DNA of 64,000 bases. Source: Rhizobium sp. BK251 (GTDB lineage: Bacteria > Pseudomonadota > Alphaproteobacteria > Rhizobiales > Rhizobiaceae). The stretch covers positions 62,001 through 126,000 of the forward strand of contig NZ_SLUQ01000011.1 of assembly GCF_004345245.1 (NCBI RefSeq). Direction: 5' to 3'. Position 1 is the stretch's first letter. Every line of letters begins with the position of its first letter. The position numbers were made by a program, and so were the translations under genes. This document shows positions 16,809 through 25,050 of the stretch, in pieces. The notes under the pieces were generated by a model that worked only from the letters and a program-made list of their open reading frames with translations, was not told the DNA's origin and ran no database searches.

Positions 16809-17998
16809 TACACAACTCCATGGCTCGTGCTTTCGCCTCCCCAAAATCGCTCCAGGCGCATGAGCTCGGCGGTTGCCAGAAAAATGTGATAGAGGGTACT
16901 TGCAGGAATGGCCGACACACAGGGTTGGCCGTCGGCATCGAGATGATCGATCCAGCAGCCTCGCGGCGCAATGCCAAGATATCGGTTGAGGAGCACCCGC
17001 AGCACTGTCGCCACGCAATCTTGGTCGAAGGCCCCGTCGCACTCCGCACGGGCCAGCAGTGCCTTGAGGCGTTCGGTCTGCGGCCACGAACGGTGGCGGG
17101 CGGAGCGAATGCTGCCGTCGCTCATGAGTTCGTCGTGGATGAAACCTGTTTCGCTTTGAACGCCGTAGCGCTGGGCGAAGGCGAACAACCGGTCCGCAGC
17201 ATCTCGGGCATTGAAACCCGTCAGCGGCTCCGCATTGCGTAGAAGCCAGTACCACTCGAAGTGATGGCCGGGCTCAACGACATGTCCTCCCTCCCTCTCC
17301 GCGAGCCGGTTCCAGTTGACATCGTAATATTCGGCAATCGTTCCTGTCTCTGGATCGAACAGCCGCGTGCTGAAGAGCCGGCAGATCGCCTCGAGGCGAC
17401 GAGCAACGTCGGCCGTTGGGTGGACGGTCTGTAGGGCAAGCAAGGCCTCAAACAGGTGCATGTGAGGGTTCTGCAAGAGACGCCCGTCATCGCGGGCGCG
17501 GCATCTCCACCCTTCCCCATCCGCGCGGCCGAAATGATCATCGATGCTTTGAAGCGTACGATCTATCCATCGCAATAGATCGCGGTCTCCAGTAGCCCTT
17601 ACCCACCAGGCACAAGCGAGAATGACGAAAGCCTGGTCGTAAAGATCGAGGTCGCGATCGACGATGCCGCCGCTTTCGCCCATGGCCACCACCCAACCGC
17701 CATCCTCACGCCAGCCGTTGGCAATCAGGAAGTCCAAGCCGTTTTTGGCTGCCCGCAACCCCGGCTCATAACCGAGTGTATAGGCATGGCTGAAGACGTA
17801 GATCTGACGGGCATGGACACGCGTGCGCTTGAAGCCAACACTCCTCGGCCGACCGGCTAGATCGAGGGCCTCGACGAAACCGAGGTTTCCGTCGACGCCC
17901 GTCGTGCTCCAGAACGGCAACGCGTCGAGAAAGATCCAGTCCCGCATTTTCGAGCAAAGCACGTGCACAGGCGATGGAGTACTTGTCGCGATGTTCAT
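16808..17998 (-). CDS. AGE family epimerase/isomerase
   Basis: This 396-residue protein has the (alpha/alpha)6-barrel signatures of N-acylglucosamine 2-epimerases and related aldose-ketose isomerases: YDQAFVILACAWW, the catalytic-histidine segment EGGHVVEPGHHFEWYWLL and HRSWPQTERLKALL. Relatives act on GlcNAc, mannose, cellobiose or sulfoquinovose, so the substrate cannot be told from sequence. It sits between the pyruvyltransferase (4-nt overlap) and hldE (1-nt overlap), where an enzyme making a sugar phosphate precursor would be expected. It might provide a hexose precursor, or act in heptose supply in place of GmhA; the second idea is speculative. Confidence 0.8.
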   Translation of the reverse strand: MNIATSTPSPVHVLCSKMRDWIFLDALPFWSTTGVDGNLGFVEALDLAGRPRSVGFKRTRVHARQIYVFSHAYTLGYEPGLRAAKNGLDFLIANGWREDGGWVVAMGESGGIVDRDLDLYDQAFVILACAWWVRATGDRDLLRWIDRTLQSIDDHFGRADGEGWRCRARDDGRLLQNPHMHLFEALLALQTVHPTADVARRLEAICRLFSTRLFDPETGTIAEYYDVNWNRLAEREGGHVVEPGHHFEWYWLLRNAEPLTGFNARDAADRLFAFAQRYGVQSETGFIHDELMSDGSIRSARHRSWPQTERLKALLARAECDGAFDQDCVATVLRVLLNRYLGIAPRGCWIDHLDADGQPCVSAIPASTLYHIFLATAELMRLERFWGGESTSHGVV

Positions 17999-19239
17999 GG
18001 GACGCGTCCAATCAAGTTGATAAGCTGCGATATGCCCTGCCAGGCCTCGCGCATCACTTGCGTTCGATCTTCCTCTGCAATGCCGGCGGCGGCGGCTTGG
18101 CATGCGAGGTCGGCGGCGGCAGTTGGCGACACTTCCGCCACGTCGCAAAGGAACTCCTCGCAACCGACCGAGGACATGAAGGATCGCAATTTCCGATCCC
18201 AGGCGAGACCGATGGCCGGCACCCCGTAGGAATAGGCTGCAATCACTGCATGCATCCGGTAGGCGACGAGTACATCGAGGCTGGAAATGATCGCACAAAG
18301 CTCGGTAGGCGTGCGCTGCACCGGGAAGCAAACGGCTTTGCCGCCCGCGGTCAACAGCCTCGGGCGGAGCCTGGCCAGATAAACAACGTCCTCCGGACTG
18401 CCATTGGTGAAGATCGCGACTCGGAACCCCTTGCGGACGAGCTCTCTTACGAGCTCCGCGTACCAGGTTTCCAGATGCTGTGTATCAGGAGCGTTGCTTG
18501 CATGATATCGGATGGCGATGTGGCTCATGATGCCGACGCCGGCGACGGGCGGCCTTGCGTCGTGGATTCGCGAAGGCGCAATGAACTGCGAGACGAGCAA
18601 TGCCGGATCGCGCACGACAGATGCTTGGAAGCCGCTCACCTGGCCAAGCTGTGCGTCCCAAAGCAGCTTCGAATCATGATCGCGCACGAATACGCCGCGC
18701 AGCAGGCGGCTGGCGAAGGTCTTTTCAAGCATGGAAACGCCGCGCCGCGTCCAATGGCTGGTGACTCCCGACGCATAGACCACGAAGGGCAGCGAGAGCC
18801 GCGCCGCCTCCTCGACAGCCAAGCTCAGCTTTGTAGGGAAATTTAGGTCTATGTCCGAAATGAGATTCCCCCCACCGATCACGACCGCGGTCGCGCCGCG
18901 AAGGCAACTTGAATAGTGTGGACGCCACTTTCGGCGTGCCTGCATGGCCAAAGGCAGACGAACGAATTGCTGCCGCAATCCGTTCGGCAACATGTCGAGC
19001 ATGGACATTATCTGCGTCCGCCCTGGCAGGGTATCGCCATAGGCCTGCCGGGCTGCAAGGTCGATGGACCAGGTGTCGGGGCTCGCTCCGAGCATTATCA
19101 GCGCCTTTTCGAGGCACTCCGACAGCAGGCCATCGCCGAGGTTGGGGCTGTACTTTACATTGAAGAGACGAATCCGAGGAAGCTCAAGTGCCAGTCCCTC
19201 GCCTTCGGCGTCACTCGACATGGCGGGATCGTCGCGCAT
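17995..19239 (-). CDS. Polysaccharide pyruvyl transferase family protein
   Basis: A 414-residue member of the polysaccharide pyruvyl transferase family (PF04230). Supporting segments are RLFNVKYSPNLGDGLLSECLEKAL at the start, AVVIGGGNLISDIDL, FVVYASGV, FVRDHDSKLLWD and the C-terminal SSLDVLVAYRMHAVIAAYSYGVPAIGLAWDRKL. Known members add pyruvate ketals to sugars in succinoglycan and similar polymers. The start is uncertain: ATG codons at 19239 and 19221 are both possible and neither has a clear Shine-Dalgarno. It follows hldD by about 76 nt, the largest gap within the minus arm, and overlaps the AGE gene by 4 nt. Confidence 0.8.
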   Translation of the reverse strand: MRDDPAMSSDAEGEGLALELPRIRLFNVKYSPNLGDGLLSECLEKALIMLGASPDTWSIDLAARQAYGDTLPGRTQIMSMLDMLPNGLRQQFVRLPLAMQARRKWRPHYSSCLRGATAVVIGGGNLISDIDLNFPTKLSLAVEEAARLSLPFVVYASGVTSHWTRRGVSMLEKTFASRLLRGVFVRDHDSKLLWDAQLGQVSGFQASVVRDPALLVSQFIAPSRIHDARPPVAGVGIMSHIAIRYHASNAPDTQHLETWYAELVRELVRKGFRVAIFTNGSPEDVVYLARLRPRLLTAGGKAVCFPVQRTPTELCAIISSLDVLVAYRMHAVIAAYSYGVPAIGLAWDRKLRSFMSSVGCEEFLCDVAEVSPTAAADLACQAAAAGIAEEDRTQVMREAWQGISQLINLIGRVP

Positions 19240-19315
19240 TTTGGGACGGATGAGCGACGGTTCTGTGGTGCTTGCTTGGCGCTCCCCACCGAAGAAAGGG
19301 GGAAGTGTCCGCAGG

Positions 19316-20305
19316 CTACCGGTCCGGGTGCCTAGAAAGCCAATCGACATAGCTTGCCACTCCATCCTCCAAAGACTTGAAATTCGGTGCGAGGGAGCTC
19401 GAAACGAGCCTTGTGATGTCTGCCTGGGTGAAATACTGATACCGACTGCGCAGCGCCTCGGGCATGTCGACGTATTCGATACGGGGCGGCTGACCGACGG
19501 CGTCGAAGACAGCCAGAGCCAGGTCACGGAATGAGCGGGCCTGCCCGGTGCCGACGTTGAAAATCCCGCCGATGCTTTCGGAATCGAGTACGCGCCGGAC
19601 GACATGGACGCAATCGTCGACGTGAACGAAGTCCCGCATCTGGCCGCCGTTTGGGTACCGGGGATTGTCGGACCTAAATAGCCGTATTGGCTTGCCCGCC
19701 GCTGCAGACGGCCAGATTTTATGAACGACCGAGCGCATTTCGAGCTTGTGGCTCTCTCTCGGCCCATAGACATTGAAGAACTTCAGCCCGGCCCAACGCC
19801 GCGGAACCGTTCTGGCACGGGCGACGTCGGCGGCGATGCGGCGATCCACGACGTGTTTGCTCCACCCATAGGCAGTGAGAGGCTGCAACCGCGCAAGGCC
19901 GGCTTCGCTGTCGTCATTGGAAAAGCCCTGGGAGCCGTCGCCGTACGTGGCCGCGGACGAGGCATAGATGAAAGCAGTCTCAGTCCGACAGCAATAATCC
20001 CACAAATCAAGCGTTAGACGGATATTGTTGCTGACGATACGATCAACGTCGCGCTCAGTCGTGGCAGAGATTGCCCCCATGTGGATGATGACCTCGACAC
20101 GGCGGCTTGTGGCAAGCCAGCTCATCAAGTCCTGGGGTCTGATGATGTTCTCCAGACCGACCCCAGCGAGGTTGCGCCAGCGGTCGTCACTTCCGAACCA
20201 GTCACAGGCAACCACGGCCGCGCCGTCCTCGGCGAGCGAACGGGCGATATTGGAACCGATGAATCCCGCCGCGCCGGTGATCAGAACGAGTTTGTCGCTC
20301 AACAT
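19316..20305 (-). CDS. hldD: ADP-L-glycero-D-manno-heptose 6-epimerase
   Basis: This 329-residue extended SDR matches HldD/RfaD closely. It has ITGAAGFIGSNIARSLAEDG (NAD(P) binding), MGAISATTERDVDRIVSNN, SSAATYGDGSQGF, YGWSKHVVDRRIA with the catalytic Tyr-x-x-x-Lys, and FFNVYGPRESHKLEMRSVVHKIW. It converts ADP-D,D- to ADP-L,D-manno-heptose, the donor of the GT9 enzyme. The ATG at 20305 overlaps the GT4 stop by 7 nt. Its presence argues that L,D-heptose is actually incorporated. Confidence 0.92.
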   Translation of the reverse strand: MLSDKLVLITGAAGFIGSNIARSLAEDGAAVVACDWFGSDDRWRNLAGVGLENIIRPQDLMSWLATSRRVEVIIHMGAISATTERDVDRIVSNNIRLTLDLWDYCCRTETAFIYASSAATYGDGSQGFSNDDSEAGLARLQPLTAYGWSKHVVDRRIAADVARARTVPRRWAGLKFFNVYGPRESHKLEMRSVVHKIWPSAAAGKPIRLFRSDNPRYPNGGQMRDFVHVDDCVHVVRRVLDSESIGGIFNVGTGQARSFRDLALAVFDAVGQPPRIEYVDMPEALRSRYQYFTQADITRLVSSSLAPNFKSLEDGVASYVDWLSRHPDR

Positions 20306-21687
20306 AGCTGATACTCCGGCTTCCGCTCGAGCAGGGAGAGATAATGGCCGAGCAAGGCGTCGCGCCATTCCTCCGGCGTCGTGGCCAGCGCCACCACCCG
20401 GTCGTGCGCCATTGCACTCATCAACTCAATGTCCGAGGGGCGCATCTCGGCGACACGTCGGATGGCCGATGCAAAGGCGGTCGAACTCGTCGTATCGCAG
20501 GATATGCCGATTCCGGCGGCCGACATTTCCTGCGCCAGGCAGGCCTTGTCGGATAGTATGACTGGGACGCCGCTCTGCGATGCCTCGACAGCCACGAGCC
20601 CGAATGGCTCGGGAGTCGGCATGAGCAGCGCACGCGCTCTGCGGATATGGGTGGCTATCGCGCCATGGCTCTGCCAGCCAAGGACGCGAATATTCCCCGC
20701 GACACCGGAAAGACGCTCCTTCAATGAACCATCGCCAATTACGGTTAGGACCACGCCGGCTGACCTTGCCGCCCGAACGGCATCTTCAACACCCTTGTCT
20801 GGTTCCAGACGGCCAATGAAGAAAAACTCCGTATTGTCTTCGGCGCGAACGCGCTCGGCCAGATACGGAACGACCGGATTTCGTACGGTATAAAGGGTAT
20901 CGGCGCGAAAGCCCGCACGCTCGAAGGTCCGCGCCATTCGCTCATGAATCAGAATGATCCGCTGTCCCGTACTAGCCGCACTGGATAGAATCGAACGCAA
21001 CCGTGCCGAACGCCCTACCCGCCAAAGCTTCTGCATGTAGCTGCGCTTGTCGCATCGGCTGATCAGGCAACCGATGCTCAGCGGAGAGCAATCGCACGGC
21101 CTTGCGGCAGGGAAGTGATAGAAAGAGCCGTTTGGGCAGGCGAGAAAGTAGTCGTGCGCATGAAAGACACTGCGTTCCGCGACGCGAGACAACTCGACAA
21201 AAATCGAGGGCGACAGGATCTGCGACCAGCCGTGCACGTGGTATATGGTTCGCGCGCTGTCGTGAGCGCTGATCCACCTCTCGAGCATGATCCTAGCGGC
21301 TTCGTTGTGAAGGGCGAAAACAAAGCTCCGGGCGCGGCCGGCCAAAAGGATCGGCTTGCCGCAAAGCGCGACGACCTCGACGCCCAGTGCTGCAAGATCT
21401 GCGTTCTCCCCGCCGTCACCGCAAATGAAGGTTACGGGAATGCCCAGCTGCCGAAACAGATGGATCGACAACAGCGCCAATCCGGTGCCGCCGCCTTTGG
21501 CGATCGCCAGATCATTGATAACGACGATGCGGTCAATTGAACTGAAGTGGCCTCCGCACTCGGGCCGGCCCGCTTCACGTGCTTGCCGCCTGCCGATAGC
21601 TTCAGAGGACTGTGGCTCGACCATTTCCCCCTCGCCGCTGACGATGCCCGGCAGGGCCACAAAAGGTTGATGTAGATGCACGGGCAT
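20299..21687 (-). CDS. Glycosyltransferase family 4, first gene of the minus arm
   Basis: A 462-residue GT4. It has the glycine-rich start IVVINDLAIAKGGGTGLALLS, the loop FFFIGRLEPDKGVEDAVRAARSAG and the E-x7-E segment PTPEPFGLVAVEASQSGVPVILSD. A Cys-rich insert (FPAARPCDCSPLSIGCLISRCDK, near residue 190) is typical of GT4 enzymes with an N-terminal cysteine cluster. I use the ATG at 21687; a TTG at 21693 is possible. The donor sugar is unknown. It is the first structural gene after the Crp-type regulator (92-nt gap). Confidence 0.85.
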   Translation of the reverse strand: MPVHLHQPFVALPGIVSGEGEMVEPQSSEAIGRRQAREAGRPECGGHFSSIDRIVVINDLAIAKGGGTGLALLSIHLFRQLGIPVTFICGDGGENADLAALGVEVVALCGKPILLAGRARSFVFALHNEAARIMLERWISAHDSARTIYHVHGWSQILSPSIFVELSRVAERSVFHAHDYFLACPNGSFYHFPAARPCDCSPLSIGCLISRCDKRSYMQKLWRVGRSARLRSILSSAASTGQRIILIHERMARTFERAGFRADTLYTVRNPVVPYLAERVRAEDNTEFFFIGRLEPDKGVEDAVRAARSAGVVLTVIGDGSLKERLSGVAGNIRVLGWQSHGAIATHIRRARALLMPTPEPFGLVAVEASQSGVPVILSDKACLAQEMSAAGIGISCDTTSSTAFASAIRRVAEMRPSDIELMSAMAHDRVVALATTPEEWRDALLGHYLSLLERKPEYQLC

Positions 21688-21779
21688 ACCCAATATTCAA
21701 TCATTGGTTGTGTATAGGAGCCGACTCGCCCGTCGGAGCAGGTTTTTTCATGAGATATCGGACGCATCCTCAGACGGTT

Positions 21780-22499
21780 TCACCGGCGGTGCAGAACTCC
21801 CAAGCAACCGACGTAGTTGGAAAGGGCCTGCGGATCGGTTATCGTTATTGCACCGGGCGAGAGATCGATTATGTTGCCGCGTTCCCATTCCCTCAGACAT
21901 CTGTTTACTTTCTCACGCGACGCCGGCAGCATCGACGCCAATTCATGCTGGGAGATGTTGATCGTCCTCGCATGTCCCCCGGACTGTTCCTCTCCCGACC
22001 AGAGCCGCAACAGCGTGTTCGCAAGCCGCGACGGAATGCTCACCGATGTCAGGCCGACCAGCCGGTCCTCAAGCGCCTTGTTCCGGGAAGCGACGTAACA
22101 GAGAAGCCGCGCGCTAAGTTCGGGATCCGAGACAATTGCTTCTTTGATCACTTTTCCGTCCAAAGCCCAGATTTCGCAGGCGGAAATCGCGTGCACCTCG
22201 AACGACGGGCACGTCGGGCGGAACACGTCGACCTCACCGAAGAGGCTTCCGGGCTTCAGCGTATCAACGACGAACTCGCGGCCATCCAGGAGACAGGCCA
22301 GTACTTTGACCACTCCGCTCTGTATAAGCAGGATATGAAGCAGAGGCTCATCACAATATGAGATGACATTGCCCCTGACGTAGTTCTTCACAACCCGCGT
22401 TTTGAGAAGCTTGTCAGTGAGATCTGCGCCCAAGGTGGCGAAATAATCACTTTTGTCGCTCCCGTATTGGTCGACAATAGTCCGGCTTACATTCAACAT
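21780..22499 (-). CDS. Crp/Fnr family transcriptional regulator
   Basis: A 239-residue regulator with an N-terminal cyclic-nucleotide-type beta-barrel (about residues 30-145, including LLHILLIQSGVVKVLACLLDGREFVVDTLKPGSLFGEVDVF) and a winged helix with ISQHELASMLPASREKVNRCLREWERGNII as the recognition element. The clustered cysteines of true Fnr are absent, so an Fe-S oxygen sensor is unlikely. The start at 22499 follows GGAGGAGGA. It lies between the two arms of the polysaccharide locus, and a Crp-like palindrome occurs 160 nt upstream at 22660-22675, so control of both arms and itself is plausible. Confidence 0.85.
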   Translation of the reverse strand: MLNVSRTIVDQYGSDKSDYFATLGADLTDKLLKTRVVKNYVRGNVISYCDEPLLHILLIQSGVVKVLACLLDGREFVVDTLKPGSLFGEVDVFRPTCPSFEVHAISACEIWALDGKVIKEAIVSDPELSARLLCYVASRNKALEDRLVGLTSVSIPSRLANTLLRLWSGEEQSGGHARTINISQHELASMLPASREKVNRCLREWERGNIIDLSPGAITITDPQALSNYVGCLGVLHRR

Positions 22500-22745
22500 C
22501 TCCGGTTCCTCCTCCGTTAACCTAGCGATGCGACTTAATAAGCCTCAGTATTTCTTCGTATTTCTTCGCTAACGTCCTCCCGCACGTTTCTATTTATTGA
22601 ACCGCAATTCTTCATTGTATAGGTTTTTCGCTATCATAAGTAAAAATTACTTTACTGCCTATGACCTTGGTCACAGACAGTGCCGCAAAAATATCGTTTC
22701 CTGTCTCCTAGACACAGTAAGTATGCAAAAATGAAGGGGTTTCGA
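22500..22745. promoter_or_regulatory. Divergent AT-rich control region of the polysaccharide locus
   Basis: This 246-nt region is clearly richer in A+T than its surroundings and separates the regulator from the exoY-like gene. It contains two palindromes: AAGTAA-AAA-TTACTT (22638-22652) and TATGA-CCTTGG-TCACA (22661-22676 region), the latter differing from the Crp half-site TGTGA at one position. Confidence 0.6.
22661..22676. promoter_or_regulatory. Crp-like operator candidate
   Basis: TATGA-N6-TCACA matches the Crp consensus TGTGA-N6-TCACA at 9 of 10 fixed positions and contains the perfect arms TGACC/GGTCA. It lies 70 nt before the exoY-like start and 160 nt before the regulator start. Confidence 0.5.
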
Positions 22746-23465
22746 ATGACCAAAAATCTTCGGAAAAGTCCCGCAGTCGTGTCGAATTCCACTATTCCAA
22801 GCTTTATGGACGCTCGGGCAATTTCGAGGGTCAGACCGCAAGGCCCTACTGCAGTCGGCGGAACGTACAAAAGAATAACGGATATAGGATTATCGGTGAC
22901 GGCAATCGTTTTGCTTTCGCCGTTATTTGTTGCCGCCGCCATTGCCGTAAAGCTCTGTGACGGCGGACCAATCCTGTTCAAGCACGAACGCATTGGGTTC
23001 GGCGGCCAGCCCTTTCTTTGCCTAAAGTTCCGGACGATGACAGTCGATGCGGAGGCGATCCTGGGGAACCTCCTGCATTCGAATCCGGAAGCTGCCGAAG
23101 AGTGGAACGCTACGCAAAAGCTGAAAAAGGATCCCCGCCTCACCTCGTTGGGCCGAGCGCTGCGCCGTTTCAGCATCGATGAGCTGCCACAATTGATCAA
23201 TGTCCTGGGTGGCGAAATGAGCTTGGTCGGACCTCGACCCATTGTTGCCGACGAGGTCGTCAGATATGGGCGGGACTTCACCTATTACCTGTCCGCACGG
23301 CCCGGTCTGACCGGCGCCTGGCAAATCAGTGGCCGCAGCGATGCCCCATACTCTGAGCGTGTGCGGCTCGATTCGGAATACTGCGCAACCTGGTCGCCCA
23401 CCAAGGATCTGCTGATCATGCTGCGAACGATACCCTTCCTTCTCTCGGGACGGGGCTCCTATTGA
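22746..23465 (+). CDS. ExoY-like undecaprenyl-phosphate sugar phosphotransferase
   Basis: A 239-residue initiating transferase that would load the first sugar phosphate onto undecaprenyl phosphate at the inner membrane. After one membrane segment (SVTAIVLLSPLFVAAAIAVKL, about residues 50-70) it has the conserved catalytic region: LCLKFRTMTVDAE, RRFSIDELPQLINVLGGEMSLVGPRP and SARPGLTGAWQISGRSD. Length and sequence fit ExoY of succinoglycan synthesis. The ATG at 22746 is chosen because AAGGGG lies 6 nt upstream; earlier starts (GTG 22680, ATG 22731) lack such a site. It is the first gene of the plus arm. Confidence 0.9.
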   Translation: MTKNLRKSPAVVSNSTIPSFMDARAISRVRPQGPTAVGGTYKRITDIGLSVTAIVLLSPLFVAAAIAVKLCDGGPILFKHERIGFGGQPFLCLKFRTMTVDAEAILGNLLHSNPEAAEEWNATQKLKKDPRLTSLGRALRRFSIDELPQLINVLGGEMSLVGPRPIVADEVVRYGRDFTYYLSARPGLTGAWQISGRSDAPYSERVRLDSEYCATWSPTKDLLIMLRTIPFLLSGRGSY

Positions 23466-23520
23466 AGGCCCATCGAACGAGGTGACGGCAGCGCGAGCAA
23501 GTTCAGCAACAGGCGACAAG

Positions 23521-25050
23521 ATGACCATCGAACCAATTGGTTTCCTTCTGGCGCTTGCCGCCATCTACGCCATGACCGGCCCCATGAGCGCCGGCATACT
23601 TCTTCTTTGCCTGTGCACATTGTTCGGCGCTGCCGCGGCGATGATCCTTCCGGCCCTCGGCGGGGCGAACATTCAGCCTTTTCATTTTGTTCTCGTTTTC
23701 CTTGCAGCCTCCGTCGTCTTGCGCCCGAAGACCCTGGCAGCGGCAGCTTCAAGCCTCAACTACCCGGGGCCTGGATTTTGGTTCGCGCTCTTCGTTTTCT
23801 ATTGCGTGCTTACGGCGGTGTTCCTGCCCCGAATATTTGCGGGTGCGACACTCGTCTACTCGATGGCGCGGAACGACGACACGCATGTGATCACGAGCGC
23901 TCTGTTGTCCCCGACCGTAAGTAATCTGACCCAGTCAGCCTACATGCTCGGCAATCTGTGGTGTTTTGCGATAATTGCGGCGTTCGGCCGCGGCGGCGGG
24001 ATGCCGATCATTGCCCGGGCTCTCATAATTACGAGCGGAGCCTGCATCATCTTCGCCTTAGCCGATGTCGCAACCTATCTGACCGGCACTGCCAATCTGT
24101 TGTCCCTCATTCGCAACGCCAACTACCGCATACTAGACGACGGTGATATCGCAGGCTTCAAACGCATCGTCGGTTCATTCGCAGAAGCGGGAGCTTTCGG
24201 TTACGTCGCTCTCGCGCTGTTCACATTCGTGCTCATGCTTTACCTGGAAGGATTCTCCGCGCGTTTTCTCGGCCTCATAACCATCGCGCTGGCGGCCGCA
24301 CTCGTTCTGTGCACATCGACGACGGCTTATGCCGCCAGTGCCATCACCGCTGTGCTCGTTCTTCTTTTCTGCCTCTCACGCTTCGTGCGGGAAAAGGCGA
24401 CGCATCGGCACATCGTTTATCTTGCCATTTGCCTGTTTGCGATTCCCCTGGTCGTCATGGTCCTCATGCTAATCCCATCCGCTTGGGAGAGCGTGCACGA
24501 TCTCGTGAAGGCCACGGTGACAACCAAGCTCGAGACGCACTCGGCCGAGGAGCGGTTACGATGGAACGCACAGGCGCTCGACAGTTTCCTTGAGACAAGC
24601 GGAATGGGCGCCGGCCTCGGAAGCATCCGGGCATCGAGCTTTGTGGTCGCTCTCTTTGCGAACGTCGGCGCCCCGGGGGCAGCAATCTTCGTCATCTTCG
24701 CGATGAGCCTTGTCCGTTCGGTTCTTCGCCGTGATGACGATACCCACCGGGCTCGTACGGTAGGCTTCGCGGCATTGTTCGCCAGCATCGCACAGATTTC
24801 AGCGGCCTCGATATCCGCCGGATCGGTCGATCTCGGCCCGCTCTTTGCTATCACGGCCGGCCTTGCAACCGCCTACGCCCTCGGACCACTGCACATGGAA
24901 GTGGACGTCGGCGAAGGCGTCGCCCAGATCGCATTCGCGCCCGAGATGGAGACGTCCAGCGTAGAGCTGAATGGGGGCGGACCTGCGGCCGCGGATTGGA
25001 GCCCGGACTTCCATTTTGGTCGCGGCAGGAGAGACAACCGCCATGACTAA
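23521..25050 (+). CDS. ExoQ/Wzy-type polysaccharide polymerase
   Basis: This 509-residue integral membrane protein has about ten hydrophobic segments and a long non-membrane loop near residues 325-375 containing HSAEERLRWNAQALDSFLETSGMGAGLGSIRASS, similar to the large loop with Arg and GxGxG of Wzy/O-antigen-ligase-type proteins. It should polymerise lipid-linked repeat units in the periplasm. An upstream GTG at 23482 would add 13 residues. The C-terminal 60 residues are cytoplasmic and Pro/Gly-rich. It overlaps the exoP-like gene by 8 nt. Confidence 0.8.
   Translation: MTIEPIGFLLALAAIYAMTGPMSAGILLLCLCTLFGAAAAMILPALGGANIQPFHFVLVFLAASVVLRPKTLAAAASSLNYPGPGFWFALFVFYCVLTAVFLPRIFAGATLVYSMARNDDTHVITSALLSPTVSNLTQSAYMLGNLWCFAIIAAFGRGGGMPIIARALIITSGACIIFALADVATYLTGTANLLSLIRNANYRILDDGDIAGFKRIVGSFAEAGAFGYVALALFTFVLMLYLEGFSARFLGLITIALAAALVLCTSTTAYAASAITAVLVLLFCLSRFVREKATHRHIVYLAICLFAIPLVVMVLMLIPSAWESVHDLVKATVTTKLETHSAEERLRWNAQALDSFLETSGMGAGLGSIRASSFVVALFANVGAPGAAIFVIFAMSLVRSVLRRDDDTHRARTVGFAALFASIAQISAASISAGSVDLGPLFAITAGLATAYALGPLHMEVDVGEGVAQIAFAPEMETSSVELNGGGPAAADWSPDFHFGRGRRDNRHD

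Noticed and set aside
17974..18846. 290-codon plus-strand open frame
   Set aside because: It is opposite the pyruvyltransferase gene and shows no recognisable features.
21694..21779. Plus-strand terminator-like hairpin (CCGAC/GTCGG followed by TTTTTT)
   Set aside because: The stem has only five pairs and no plus-strand gene precedes it.
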